Below, piece by piece: positions 1 through 10,960 of a stretch of 64,000 bases of DNA (within the stretch, counting starts at the first letter, position 1; each line of letters opens with the position of its first letter). The position numbers and the translations under genes were made by a program. A model generated the notes under the pieces. It saw only the letters and a program-made list of their open reading frames with translations. It had not been told where the DNA came from and searched no databases. The DNA comes from Hyphodiscus hymeniophilus (Eukaryota; Ascomycota; Leotiomycetes; Helotiales; Hyphodiscaceae), in assembly GCA_016508695.1 (NCBI GenBank), contig VNKQ01000015.1, positions 372,001 through 436,000 on the forward strand. Reading direction: 5' to 3'.

Positions 1-2
1 TG

Positions 3-903
3 GCAAATAAACATGGCTTTTACGTTACTCGTCATCCCCGAAACCGTCGCCATTTAGCACCAGTTCACAACACCGATGAAGGAGTGATGGACAGCGCACT
101 ATTGCGTGTCGTGGAACCTGAGTATGCATTCCCAGTGAACGGACGCTGTAGCTTCTGCTGGGGCTCCTTCGTGCGCGAAGACGGGGACGAGAGACGGGAC
201 GTCGAGTTGAGGACACTAGACTGTCTTCATAATCATACCTTCTGTCTAGAGTGCATCAAACGACACTTTCTCATCATTCATGAACAAAGGCAAGCAGAAA
301 TACCCGAACTATTGCATGAAGAGTGTGAGCGTCAGACTCCTTTTGCCTGCCCCTATTGCAATGCTGAATTCACTGTTCTCTTTCATAAGCCGACGAATAT
401 GAAAAAAAAGGCTAGCTCGGGCCTTCGACCAGCACGCAGAGGCTATGATGCAAGGCCAGGGATTCATCAACGCTGACAAGCAAATAGATGGCGCGAAACA
501 CTTAAGGATCTGGGAATGGGTATTGTACTCTGCGGGGCTCGTCTTTGCTCTTCCGATGTTCTTTTCCATTGAACGTTCAATGGGTATCTTCCAAGGTCGA
601 TCTGGACCAGCAGGTAAGCTTCCCGGCTCTCAGATCGTAGCCCTCGCTGCTACGGGGATGGTTCTTGAGCTGTTTTGGATTCCATTCGTCTTTCTGGCCC
701 CAATTCTTTACATCCTTTTCCAATTTCGAAAAGTGATCTCAAATGCTAGTGTGCTTGCGATACTCTGTTTACTCAAGAACCTCGGACTTCTATTCCCTAA
801 GGGAGTCAGGACATTCTTCGTTACTATTTTCGAAGGAATCCGATTTCAGTACCACTACCAGGCTGATTTCTGGGTTCCCTTCTTTCGAGGAAATTGCGAC
901 TAA
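3..903 (+). CDS. RING-finger membrane protein, 5' partial, apparent frameshift
   Basis: The frame is open from the window edge, so the gene may begin upstream; the first in-frame ATG is at 87. Counting from that ATG, a RING-type zinc pattern is visible: C21-x2-C24, then C46, H50, C53-x2-C56, and C88-x2-C91. This suggests a RING E3 ubiquitin ligase. The zinc-finger frame stops at 476. The +1 frame is open from about 403 to a stop at 903 and encodes a Lys/Arg-rich linker followed by two or three hydrophobic segments, roughly 505-565, 640-730 and 745-830, which look like membrane helices. The two halves join if one base is lost from the run of eight A at 402-409. I see no plausible intron there. 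It is either a sequencing error in the homopolymer or a real inactivating mutation. RING plus C-terminal membrane helices would fit a membrane-anchored ligase, but the substrate is unknown. Confidence 0.55.
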
Positions 904-2395
904 GAGAGGATCAGTAGTGGGAGTTTATCTGTAAGTGTAACTCTCTCTCTGCTTGGGGAATCGCGAGTGGACAGCTAAATTTCTAAGATTCTCGGTTAGC
1001 TATAATAACTCATGAATCAAATGCTGTCCCATCCCTTTGGGCCTTTCATTGTGGCTGATATCAATAATATTCACTTCTTTCAAATTATCCGATAACTTCT
1101 AGAAACTCACAACGCAATGAATATGTTTTGCTCATCAACCGCTCCATCGAACGTATTCTCAGGTGATAGATTCACGATCTACATGGCAACCTGCACTTAA
1201 GGCACCACCCCTTAGGGTAGAATTTGTTGCTTTACTGTTGCTATTCTACTAAGTATAAGTAAGAACCAGGAGGTCTACTCACATCGCATCACGGAGGAGC
1301 GCACTGATCCCATGGAAATCCTGTAAAATTTACTTCCGACCAGAAGCAACTGAGGTAATGCTGGTAGGTCTCAATGCTAAGTAGTCCATTCCGAAGACTA
1401 GAGCATGAATGCACTGATACGGGACGTCACCACTAGAGCCTTCGCTGCCTCCTTCATCTAGCAACTTAAGGTAAGTAGCGTCAGACATGCCCCCTCTATA
1501 GACGGAATAGAAGCAGCCAAATACGACCGTGGCGGGAGCGGCGACAAGAGCTCCTGAACAAAAAGGATAACGATCAAGGCTCTCTGATCGGTGTTTGCTA
1601 AGGAATTTTCAGCAACCGACGTCCAAAAATTAGCACTTCGATCGCGATTCATTTCTGTCCGAGATATCCATAACGCGGTGGTAACAACATTGAGGTCGGG
1701 AGAACAGGATACAAGCAGTTCTAAGGACTACCCCGTCCAGCTCCTATTCGAGATATGTCACGATTACATCATCGCTGTCTGTGATCCGCTAGTGATCTTG
1801 TCGATGAACTCGAACAATGTCTGCAATAACCCAACAATAAGAGGCGAAGTTTGGATATATAGCAAACACGCTCTCAGAACTCGGGGCTAATGCTCATATC
1901 GGAAAATATTTTGATCTGTACAATCCTTAGCTTACGAGCTTCCTGAGTGAACTTGAAAGCCATACGTAATGCGGTCACGGCAGATTGTCAGAATAGTGTC
2001 ATTTTTCCTCTACATAAAGAGCCGCTTAAGTGATAGGGAGGCCACAAATGTAGACAAGCCTTTGCAAGACAAATCTAACTTGCCGAATGAGAACAGAACT
2101 ATGCACAGTTTTATAGCCATGTGCTCTTCTAAGAGGAATCCTGACATGTTCTTAAAGACTCGAGGGGGATTGATCGTTATATCATAAAGCGGGCACGCGA
2201 AACTCTCATCTACCTAGGCATTGAATACTCATTTCCATAGAAAATATGAACTAAATTAAACGCTAGAATGTGTCGAAACAGGTCAAGTCACCAAGAGAGT
2301 AAAACGCAATCCGCCGCTGGACGTTCTGACAGTTTTTTGGGGGTGGGGGTTGTCTCCAGCCGGAGCAGGAGCCCAATGTAGATAATACTTCACGT
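904..2395. other. Intergenic, no supported gene
   Basis: No recognisable coding domain. Short open frames exist (the longest is about 99 codons at 1591-1890, +) but none resembles a known family. The last part (about 2333-2352) has a T6 run followed by a G-rich run. Base composition is ordinary and there is no RIP-like stop pattern until the retrotransposon boundary at 2396. Confidence 0.6.
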
Positions 2396-2500
2396 TGTCA
2401 AGAATACCTAAATAAGCACTTAGTAATCAACCCTTATATATTGGAGAAATCTCTTTAATACTAAGAGTTAGTTATCGAATATATTACTTAATTCGCAATA
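2396..2500 (+). repeat. 5' LTR of the copia element
   Basis: 105 bp, matching 15239-15343 except for C/T and G/A differences of the RIP type. It starts TGTCA and is preceded by the CACGT duplication. Confidence 0.85.
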
Positions 2501-3410
2501 GATTAGAAGTCTTATACTATACTTACTTACGCAACTAATTAAGTACTAATTAATTCGATTCTCGTTAAAATAATAATATTCTTATAACCTTTAGTATAAT
2601 CTCTTTACCTTTATACTCTTACCAAATTAATTACTTCTAAGGATAATATAATTACTATTCTTAATAGTAATAATTACGCTAAGTAGTATATTAACGTAAA
2701 GATAATACTATTAGTTATACGTTGTCTTTATATTATTACTAGTAATAAGCTAATATTACCTAATAATATATTTGTCGCAATTTAATAAGACTATAATAAA
2801 CGCTTAATAATTATATTACGGATTCTCAATACCTCGATCTTATAAAGTCTTTACTCGATTATTAAAGGGAATATAAAAGTAGAGAATATTATAACCGTAT
2901 AAGAGAATTATAAGGTATTTAATAAGAGTTAAGACCCTCTCTTTTATAATACTATAAGGGAATAGCTTAATCGTTTCTTATATAACCCCAAGAAGGAAAT
3001 AATTCGCGACTTTATTTCTAAGCTAAAGTAATATTAAATTTAACTCAAAGACTTAATTATACTAATTACTAACGTAGTAATTCTCTCTCGACTCTTAGGC
3101 TTATTACTACTCGATAATATACTCTAGGTTTAGGCTAAGACTTATGTCTAATATACTAGGCTTAGTTTTAAGAACGTAATTACGTCTTTATAGATTACTA
3201 AGTTTATAATTCCCACTTTAATTAAAAATATACTAACCTTTATAGCCTTTATAAACTCTATAAATTCGATAAGCTTTAATACGAACTAACGAGCTAATTA
3301 GTTACGTAAAAAAAGAAATAACTAGTATAAGAAGGAACAAGGCTAATATACTAGGGGAAACTAGGGAAAAGGTAATAGAAATAAGTTAAGGTCTTTATTT
3401 AAGGGAGTAT

Positions 3411-3693
3411 TGTAGAGGGGTAGTTCTAGGAGATTACGTTTTGCGGAAGTCACATGATATAGTACTAGGTATACTATATAGCTGGGTTTTATACTAGATA
3501 TTAATATTAACGAATAACCTTTTTACTATAACTATTACTATTATTTGAATATATATTCTTTTAAGCTTATATTAACGATTTATACTATTCGAATTAAGTT
3601 CTATAAACTTACGTCTTTAAATCTATTTATTTCGAGTTTTTGTTATAAATAGATTCCCGCGCTTCGCATAATATTAGGATTTAGCCTTCTATA
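3411..3693 (+). repeat. 5' LTR of gypsy copy A
   Basis: 283 bp. It starts TGTAGAGGGG and ends TCTATA (TCTACA with a C to T change). It matches 13900-14182 with RIP-type transitions. Confidence 0.92.
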
Positions 3694-6600
3694 TATTATT
3701 TTAGTAATTAGAGTAGGATATAATACTAATTGAATCGGTATTAAACGATAGTATTTATATAAAGACCTCTTATTTAGAAGAAATAGTAGTTATATCGATT
3801 TGTCGATATAACTAGGTTTTTTTATATAACTACTAAAGAAGGATTCTTATGCGATTGTCTTAATATTATTACAAGCGCTATAACCTATTAATAATACGAT
3901 ATAAAGTTAATTCTATACCCCCTAACCCTATAACGAATTAATATTGCGTTAGATTATAACGATAATATATCTATATAAAGCTATTTAGTTAGATTTTCTA
4001 TATTATATAATATTTAAGAGTATTTTTAAAGCGACGACGATAAAGGCTTTAATAAAGAGGTTTAAGCCCTAAGTACGTATTATAAAGATCGATAAGAGAA
4101 AAGAAATAGAGTTAGCTTAAAAACTAAGGCACAAGCGTATTAGAGTTTATAAGACAGTATATATTCCCTATTTATTTTATAGCTCGTAAGTTAAGTAAAG
4201 CTCTACTCCAAAATAAAGTATAAAAAGAAGAAACGGGTAAGGAAGAAAACTAAGTTATAAACTAGAAATAGAGTAATGCTAAGAGAGAGACTATTAGCGA
4301 TTATAATAATTAAGAGTCTTAAGTTAGTTTTACGGCGTTTTCTAGCTAAATTTTAGGACTTAAGTAAAGACTAGGAAGTGCGGATAAAAAACAGTTTGTA
4401 TAAAGAATCGAATTAGTATAAAAGAACCGGCAACTAGGCTAGGAATAGGGGTTCTATAAAAGAGAAAGAGATAGTTTATAAGTCTTTGCTATAACTATTT
4501 ACAAAAGAATAGCGAAATTAGATATTAGATATTTATACTATTAGTAATTTTATACTTAATATTAAAAATCTATTAACTAAGATATTGCATTATAATTCTA
4601 ATAATAAAGGAAAAGGAAAGGCTCTTTAATAATAGCTCTATCGAACTCTTTAGTAGCTAAAAATAGTATATATTAGTACTAGTAAGATAGTCGTAGCTAG
4701 CTCTAGTAACTAGAATTAACCTACTACTAAAAGTAGAACTATCGAAACTATAACTAGAAATACTAAAAAGGGAGTAAAAGAATAAGCTAGAGTATTGTTT
4801 TTTTAGCTAATACTATATCTAAGAGTTATTAGAAGTCCCTTTTTTAATAAGAATAAGGTTACTAGGTATTTAAAGGCGCTAGAGCGTACTTTTAAAGACT
4901 ATAAGATTACTAATTTTAATAAGAAGAAAGATCGAGTTATTAATTACGCTAATATACTAATTCGCAGAAAACTCGAACGTCTTCTTAAATATAAGGACAA
5001 ACATATTACTTAGAAGTAATTTAAGGTAATATTACTAAAGGAATATCGGTATAAGGACTCCGATTAGCTATATTATACGCTAGGGTACTTAAAAGATTAT
5101 ATTAAGACCTTTAAGAAAATAACTAATACTAGACTAGTTTCGTAAGGTTAGCTATATAGTTATATTCGAGGATTTCGCGACGTTAAGAAAGAATGCCTTA
5201 GTAAAGACTACTTAATAAAAAAGACCTTAGTATTTAAGTTCTTATTTGCGTTGCCTATAAGTGTTAAAAACAAAGCTATATACTAATTAATAATAAAAGA
5301 TAAGAAGGTTAATATAGATAAGGGTCTTAAATTCGATAAATTCTATACGTTTATAAAGAGCCAATATATTATATTAAAGGAAATAAATAACTTTATTAAA
5401 GAATAAGGGATAGGATAAGTACTTTTTGGGTTTGGCCTATTAAGCAATTTTACTAATTTATACCTAGGTCTAGTAATACTAGAACCTCTTACAAGACGAC
5501 TAATTACGCAAAAAGAACCTTTTACTAGCCTATTACTATACTTTTAAGCTAGTTCTAGTATATTAAAGGTAACGATTTAAGATATTAACGAGATTACTCG
5601 AGGTCTTAAAGATATAAAGATATTAAACCTAATAATAAAAAGAGGTATATAACGAGTATGTATTATAAACGTTAATAATATTAATATAGGTACTATATAT
5701 AGATCTATAGACGATTACTACTAATATAATTCCTTATAAGAGTATAAAGTGGGGTATAATAGATTTTAAGGACGTCCCTAGCGTTTGAACTATCGAGACG
5801 ATAAAACCTATAAGTAGTATAAGAATCGTTAAGTTAATAATATAAGACCGCAAGAACCGTACAAATATATAAACTAGTATTATAATTATAAGAAGTTTAT
5901 TAAAATAGGGGTTATTTATAAGGCAAACGATAATAACTATATTTGTCTAGGTCTATAGGTTACTAGCAAACCGTCTATACTTATTAATTTTACTAATAAA
6001 TTACTATAAAGAGATTAGGTGATTTCTAGAGTTAAGAATACTATCTATAGCTATATTCTAGCTAAGAGAGAAAAGGCTATTAAAGAGAATTATAAATCGG
6101 CGATAATAGTAATAAAAGAGAAAAAGAAAGGTATTAGTATTAAAAGGGAAATAAGTACTTTTAAGGCCTTTATTAATAACGAGGAGTTTAATACTTCTAA
6201 TATTATTAGTAAGGAAAACTTAAATAAAGAATAAACTACCTAAGTATAAAACTTTATTACAAAAGGTATTAAAATAAATAAGGTTGCGACTTATAAGAAG
6301 ATTAATAAAAATCGATAAAAACTATACTTTAAAGAGATAATATAAGAAAGGCTTAAGAAACAAGCTAGATATAGAAAAGTTAAGATTCTAGTATTAAAAA
6401 TAGTTTATTTTAAGCTTAACTTAATATAAAAGAAAGTTAGTTATTTTAATAGTAAGATTACGCAAATCTTATAAAGACCTAAAAACAAAGACTCGTTTAT
6501 AAGGAAAACGCCTAGGAACTAAAAACAAAAGAATTAGAAGAGAACTAAACCTTAAGATCCTAAGAATACTAAAAACAAAGGGATATCCAAGTCACTTAAT

Positions 6601-6990
6601 ACAAAGCTAGCTAAAATAAAACGAGGGCTAATAGATATACTCTCTAAGTTTAGTTACGATTATAAAGAATTACTTAGAAGACTCTTTAAATAAAATAAAT
6701 TACTATAAGGCATTAAGCTAGGCGAGATATTAAGCCTACTAGAGTAGTTTAGCAAACGCAAGACAAGTAGGTTAACGCTTATAACTTAAGGCGAAATTAA
6801 TTAAAGAATAAGAGACGCTATTATTAAGATATTTAAGATTAATAAAAGAACTAATACTAGTAGAGAAGCTAATATTATTAAAGAAAGAGTAATTTCAAAG
6901 CCTATAAAACCTAAACTATAAGAGGATATAAAAGAACTAAAGGGGAAGGTTAAGGTAAATTAGCTCGAAACCTACTTAGGCTATAAAGAC
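3694..6990 (+). pseudogene. Gypsy copy A gag-like region (RIP-mutated)
   Basis: Lies between the 5' LTR and the protease remnant. Charged, Lys/Glu-rich coding-like sequence can be read between stops, with a possible Cys-poor zinc-knuckle remnant near 5880-5950. One 71-codon stretch (6019-6234) is still open, and the equivalent stretch is open in the second copy at 44484-44699 (minus) with only a few residue changes. No function can be assigned beyond position in the element. Confidence 0.6.
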
Positions 6991-7019
6991 AATTATTCTA
7001 TAACGCCTAAAGTAATTAT

Positions 7020-7400
7020 TATGCTTATAGGATTTGTAAAGCTTATAGACGTAAGAGTAATACTTAATTCTAATATAAAAGTTAGTATTATTTTATTAGA
7101 TATAATATTATAGTTTAAAATCCCTATTACCTATAGTAATAAAATAGTACTCAAAACGATTATTAAGAATAAATCCAGATTTGTTAGGTTCTTTAATAAC
7201 GTTATAGTAATAATTAGAGATAGTATAGTTCGAACTCGATTTTATATTATAAATTGCCTAAGAATTAAAGTTATTCTTAGATTTTTATTTTTCTATAAAG
7301 CTAGAGTTACGTTTTAATACTCTAGTAATCTTAAAGATAGTCTTATATACGCTATTCTCTATAATCTAACTTTTAAATCGATTATAATAATAAAAACAAA
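7020..7400 (+). pseudogene. Gypsy copy A retropepsin remnant
   Basis: Between stops the frame follows the retropepsin pattern: a VILNSN segment near 7060-7080 occupies the place of the catalytic LLDSGA motif, followed by a region on FEIPITY-like sequence and, near 7255-7320, a hydrophobic IKVILRFLFFYKARVTF-like stretch that matches the flap and C-terminal part of such proteases. The catalytic Asp is read as Asn, a RIP-type G to A change. Confidence 0.65.
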
Positions 7401-8579
7401 CAAAGGAATAGTTAAAGAAAAGGCTAAAAAGATAAGAGAGGCCTAAAAAAGAGTAAGAGTAATTCTCTCTAAGAGTAAGGGGAAATTAAATTAGGATTTT
7501 AAATATCTTACTAATAAATTAGAAAACTAAGAACTAATATAGTAAGTAATATTATACTAATAGAATATAAAGATATTACTAGCGAGGAAAGCTATTATTT
7601 TACTTATAAGACTTATTAAGGTTATATAGCAAGAGATAATAAGCTAGTAAACGAGTATATAAAGACTTAGAGCCTTAATATTATTAAAATGGCGAATAAA
7701 GGTATAAGCTATTAGTTTCCTCGATTACTTGAGATTAATCTTTTTATAGTTATATAATAGCGAGGAATCGCGTTAAATAAAGGAATTAAAGTAAACGGAA
7801 TAGTATAATATTATCTCTAGGCACTATATATACTAAGAGGAACGGTTTGCTAATAGTATAACTAAAATAGTAGCTATTAATATAATATCTTAATAAAGTT
7901 TAATTAATAACTTATAGTTATATTCCTATAGCAATTAAAAGCAATTGGCTATAGGCTATTTCGATAACCTAGGCCGTTACTAATTAACGAAATAATATAA
8001 GACCTAGTAATAGATTTCCTTCTTATATTAGATTTGACAATTAATTATAACAATAAGTATATACTATAATATATAGCTCTATATTATAATAGAAAGATAA
8101 GATATATGCGACTTAAAGGTATATATAAAACAAAAGACAAGAAAATCTACCCTATAAATAAGGCAAATAGAATTAGAGCTAGACCTAGTAATCGATTAAA
8201 CTAATACGAATACTCTATTATAAGAGATATTCCCTAAGAATATATAGGGAAATATAAAGAGTACGTAATCGCTAGGTTTTTAAATATTCTTAAAGGTTTA
8301 AGATTAATATAAGAACGACTAAAAGCCCTAGAAATCGGGAACGGCTTATAACTAAAAGAACGTTAAATGCTAGAAGAAGTACTAGTTATAAGAGAAAAGG
8401 CAATAGTATAAGATTAAACTAAGTATAGTCGATTTTACAAAGACGTTTCTCCTCTTATTATAATTAAGATTATAAAACACAAAGTATAATAAGTAGCGAA
8501 TTTCCCTTATCTAAGAGCTTTATTACTAATTGTAATAAGTATACTTAAAAATAGGCTTAATAAAGGAGTCTTAGAGTAC

Positions 8580-9020
8580 TCTAATAGACCCTATAAGAAC
8601 CCTTGGTTTTTAGTAAAGAAAAAGTAACTAGGTTAATATAAATTAATTAACTTTGTAATATACTTGAATATAGTAACAAGAAGAGATATAAACTTGTCTT
8701 TATTAGTCGATAAATTTGTAAAAGAGTTTATAAGATATTAGATTACTAGTTTAATAAATATATTCTCTAAGTATAATTACTAGATTCTTAATCTTAGATA
8801 TAGAGATTTAACGGCATTCTTTATATTACTTAGACTACTTAAGAATATTATACTTCTTATAAGAGCGATAAATTTGGTTATATAGTTTATTAGAATTATA
8901 AATAAGATATTATAGCTAATCTATCCGGCGATTTATATACTATTTGTTAATAATATAAGAGTAAAAGGATTATATTATAACTATAAAGGGGAAGAGAACT
9001 TTTTAGGCATACGAAAATTT
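8580..9020 (+). pseudogene. Gypsy copy A reverse transcriptase remnant
   Basis: Readable Ty3/gypsy RT blocks: PWFLVKKK at about 8599-8625, INFVIYLN near 8645-8670, then a SLINIFSKYNY-like segment at 8750-8785 corresponding to the SLIDFFSGYDQ block, RDLTAF near 8806-8822, and FVNN at about 8941-8955 in place of the catalytic F-x-DD. Both catalytic aspartates are read as asparagine. Stops interrupt every 10-30 codons. Confidence 0.85.
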
Positions 9021-9369
9021 GTTTTTAAGTATATTTAAAATCTTAATAAGATACTTAAATTAATTGAACGAGCTAGTAAGACTATTAGACTAAAATTATA
9101 ATTTTATATAAATAGAATAAATATAGTTAGATTTATTTGCAATTCGAAAGAAAGAGAGTCTATAGCTAATAAGATTATTAAAATCTAGAATTAGAAGATA
9201 CTAGAGAACTTAATAGAGGTAAAAGGCTTTCTTAGCCTTTATAGCTATTTCTATATATAAGTTAAAGGATATAGTCTAATTATAGAACCCTTATACTACT
9301 TATAAAAGAAAGGAGTAAAGTTCTATTAAATCCTAGATATATAAGGCAAAGTAATAAAATAGTTATAAG

Positions 9370-9830
9370 ACATATTAATAATAGCGCTAGTATTAATTCG
9401 AATCGATTATAATATAAGAGCTAGAGAAATCGTTATTAGCGTTAACGCAAGCCTTATTAGCTATAGAGGCTATCTAGGCTAAAGAGATCCCAAAACTAGT
9501 ATAATACGACCTACTAGATACGAGAGTAGTATCTAGATAGTAGTAGAGTATAAATATAATATTATAAAAAGAGAATACTATAGAGTATTAAAAATATTTA
9601 AAAAATTATAATTATAGATTATTAAAACGCACTTTATATTAGAAATTAACGCAAACGTCCTAGTAACGCAATTAAATCGAGTTGCGATAAACTATTTAAA
9701 TGCCTTAATTACTCGATAGCTCGTATAAATTCAATTATTTAATTTTGAAGTTCGATATATTATAAGTATTAAGTATATTACTACTAATACCTTATTAAGA
9801 AGACTATTATACTCTAACGATAAAGAGTTA
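9370..9830 (+). pseudogene. Gypsy copy A RNase H remnant
   Basis: After RT, the frame shows an IDYN.RAREIVISVNASL block (about 9397-9460) that corresponds to the RNase H DASL motif, then a RYESG segment, an ILEINANVLVTQLNR-like stretch (9640-9680) and a TRWLVQIQLFNFEV-like stretch near 9710-9750. This is the RNase H plus tether order expected for Ty3/gypsy. It is broken by TAG/TAA. Confidence 0.8.
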
Positions 9831-10229
9831 AATAATATTAATATTAATAATTAGATTCTTTTTAAGTTAAGAGCGTATAAGATATACCCTATTAAAGCTA
9901 ACTTAAATAAAGAATTAAATAAAGACCTAATATTATATAATAAACGTATAATTTTAAAAGATATAAGGAATCGGATAAAATAATTAAGGAATAAAGTATA
10001 AGAAAAAGTAAAGAGTTTTTCCTCTAATAATAATAGCGAATACGAAACTCTAATTTCTATAAGAGAATATAAGGAAAACTCGATTAAGATTACAAAATAC
10101 TTAATAATAATAAAGAAGCCTAAAGAGCTAAACAAGTCCGAATTCCGCAAGTTTAAGAGAAAAGCACTTAAATATAAAGTATATAAAAGAAGGCTTTAAA
10201 GGCTAGTAACAAAAGGACTACCAATTAAG

Positions 10230-10960
10230 CTAGTTATTAATAATAAAAAGACTCGTATACAAATTCTATACGATTTATATAATTAAAGTAATTATAAAGG
10301 GCGTAAAACTATATATTATAAGGTGGCGTAACGATATTTCTAATATAATTACTATAAAGATATTAAGTAATTTGTTAAAACTTATCTAAAATACTAGTTT
10401 CGATTGTTTATTTAATAAGAAGAACTATTATACCTTACGGCTTTAAATAGCTTAATAGAAAAATAAGGGCTTAATATAACTTATATATTATATCGAAAAG
10501 GCAAGAAATACCTTATTATTATAAGGGATAATATAAGTAGATAGGTTAAAGCTAGAGCGTTATCGATAAAAGAAGCTCTTCTAATTACAAAATTTATTTA
10601 AAAAGATATTATATACCGCTATAATATCTTTTAAAGACTTGTTATTAATAGAGGAGGTAAGAATAAAGCTTAAGTACTTAAACTCCTAAACTAATAGGGT
10701 ATAGAGAAGTTATAAATCTCTACTTACTACTTAGTTATAAATAGAATAGTTAAGAGAGGTTACTATACGTTAAAGAATATACTCTCTAAGCTAAGAGTCG
10801 ATTAAATAGAGAATTTGCCTATAGTTTTATTTACTAATAAAACGATAATATATAGACTTACTAGGTTTACTCTATTTTATATAATCTATAAGAGAGAACT
10901 AATTTTGCTTATAGAAATAAGAATTCTAACTTAGAGAACTATTTTTTAAGAGGAGGTTAT
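10230..10960 (+). pseudogene. Gypsy copy A integrase remnant
   Basis: The reading frame between stops gives the zinc-binding N-terminal region (about 10260-10400, His/Cys positions mostly replaced by Tyr), then a core with KKYLIIIRDNIS at 10500-10540 and VINRGGKNKA near 10635-10670 (positions of the first two catalytic acidic residues), and a GIEKL.ISTYY region corresponding to the HPQ/NG..ER block. The order PR-RT-RH-IN makes the element Ty3/gypsy. Confidence 0.8.

Noticed and set aside
1591..1890. 99-codon plus-strand frame
   Set aside because: No recognisable family, no supporting signals; probably chance.
6019..6234. Conserved 71-codon frame in both gypsy copies as a possible independent small gene
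   Set aside because: It is embedded in a gag-like region with coding-like sequence in the same frame on both sides of the stops; survival is explained by lack of RIP-sensitive codons.
9851..10150. 99-codon minus-strand open frame
   Set aside because: It lies antisense to the RNase H/integrase part of gypsy copy A. Its Leu/Ile/Phe-rich composition is a by-product of AT-rich RIP sequence.
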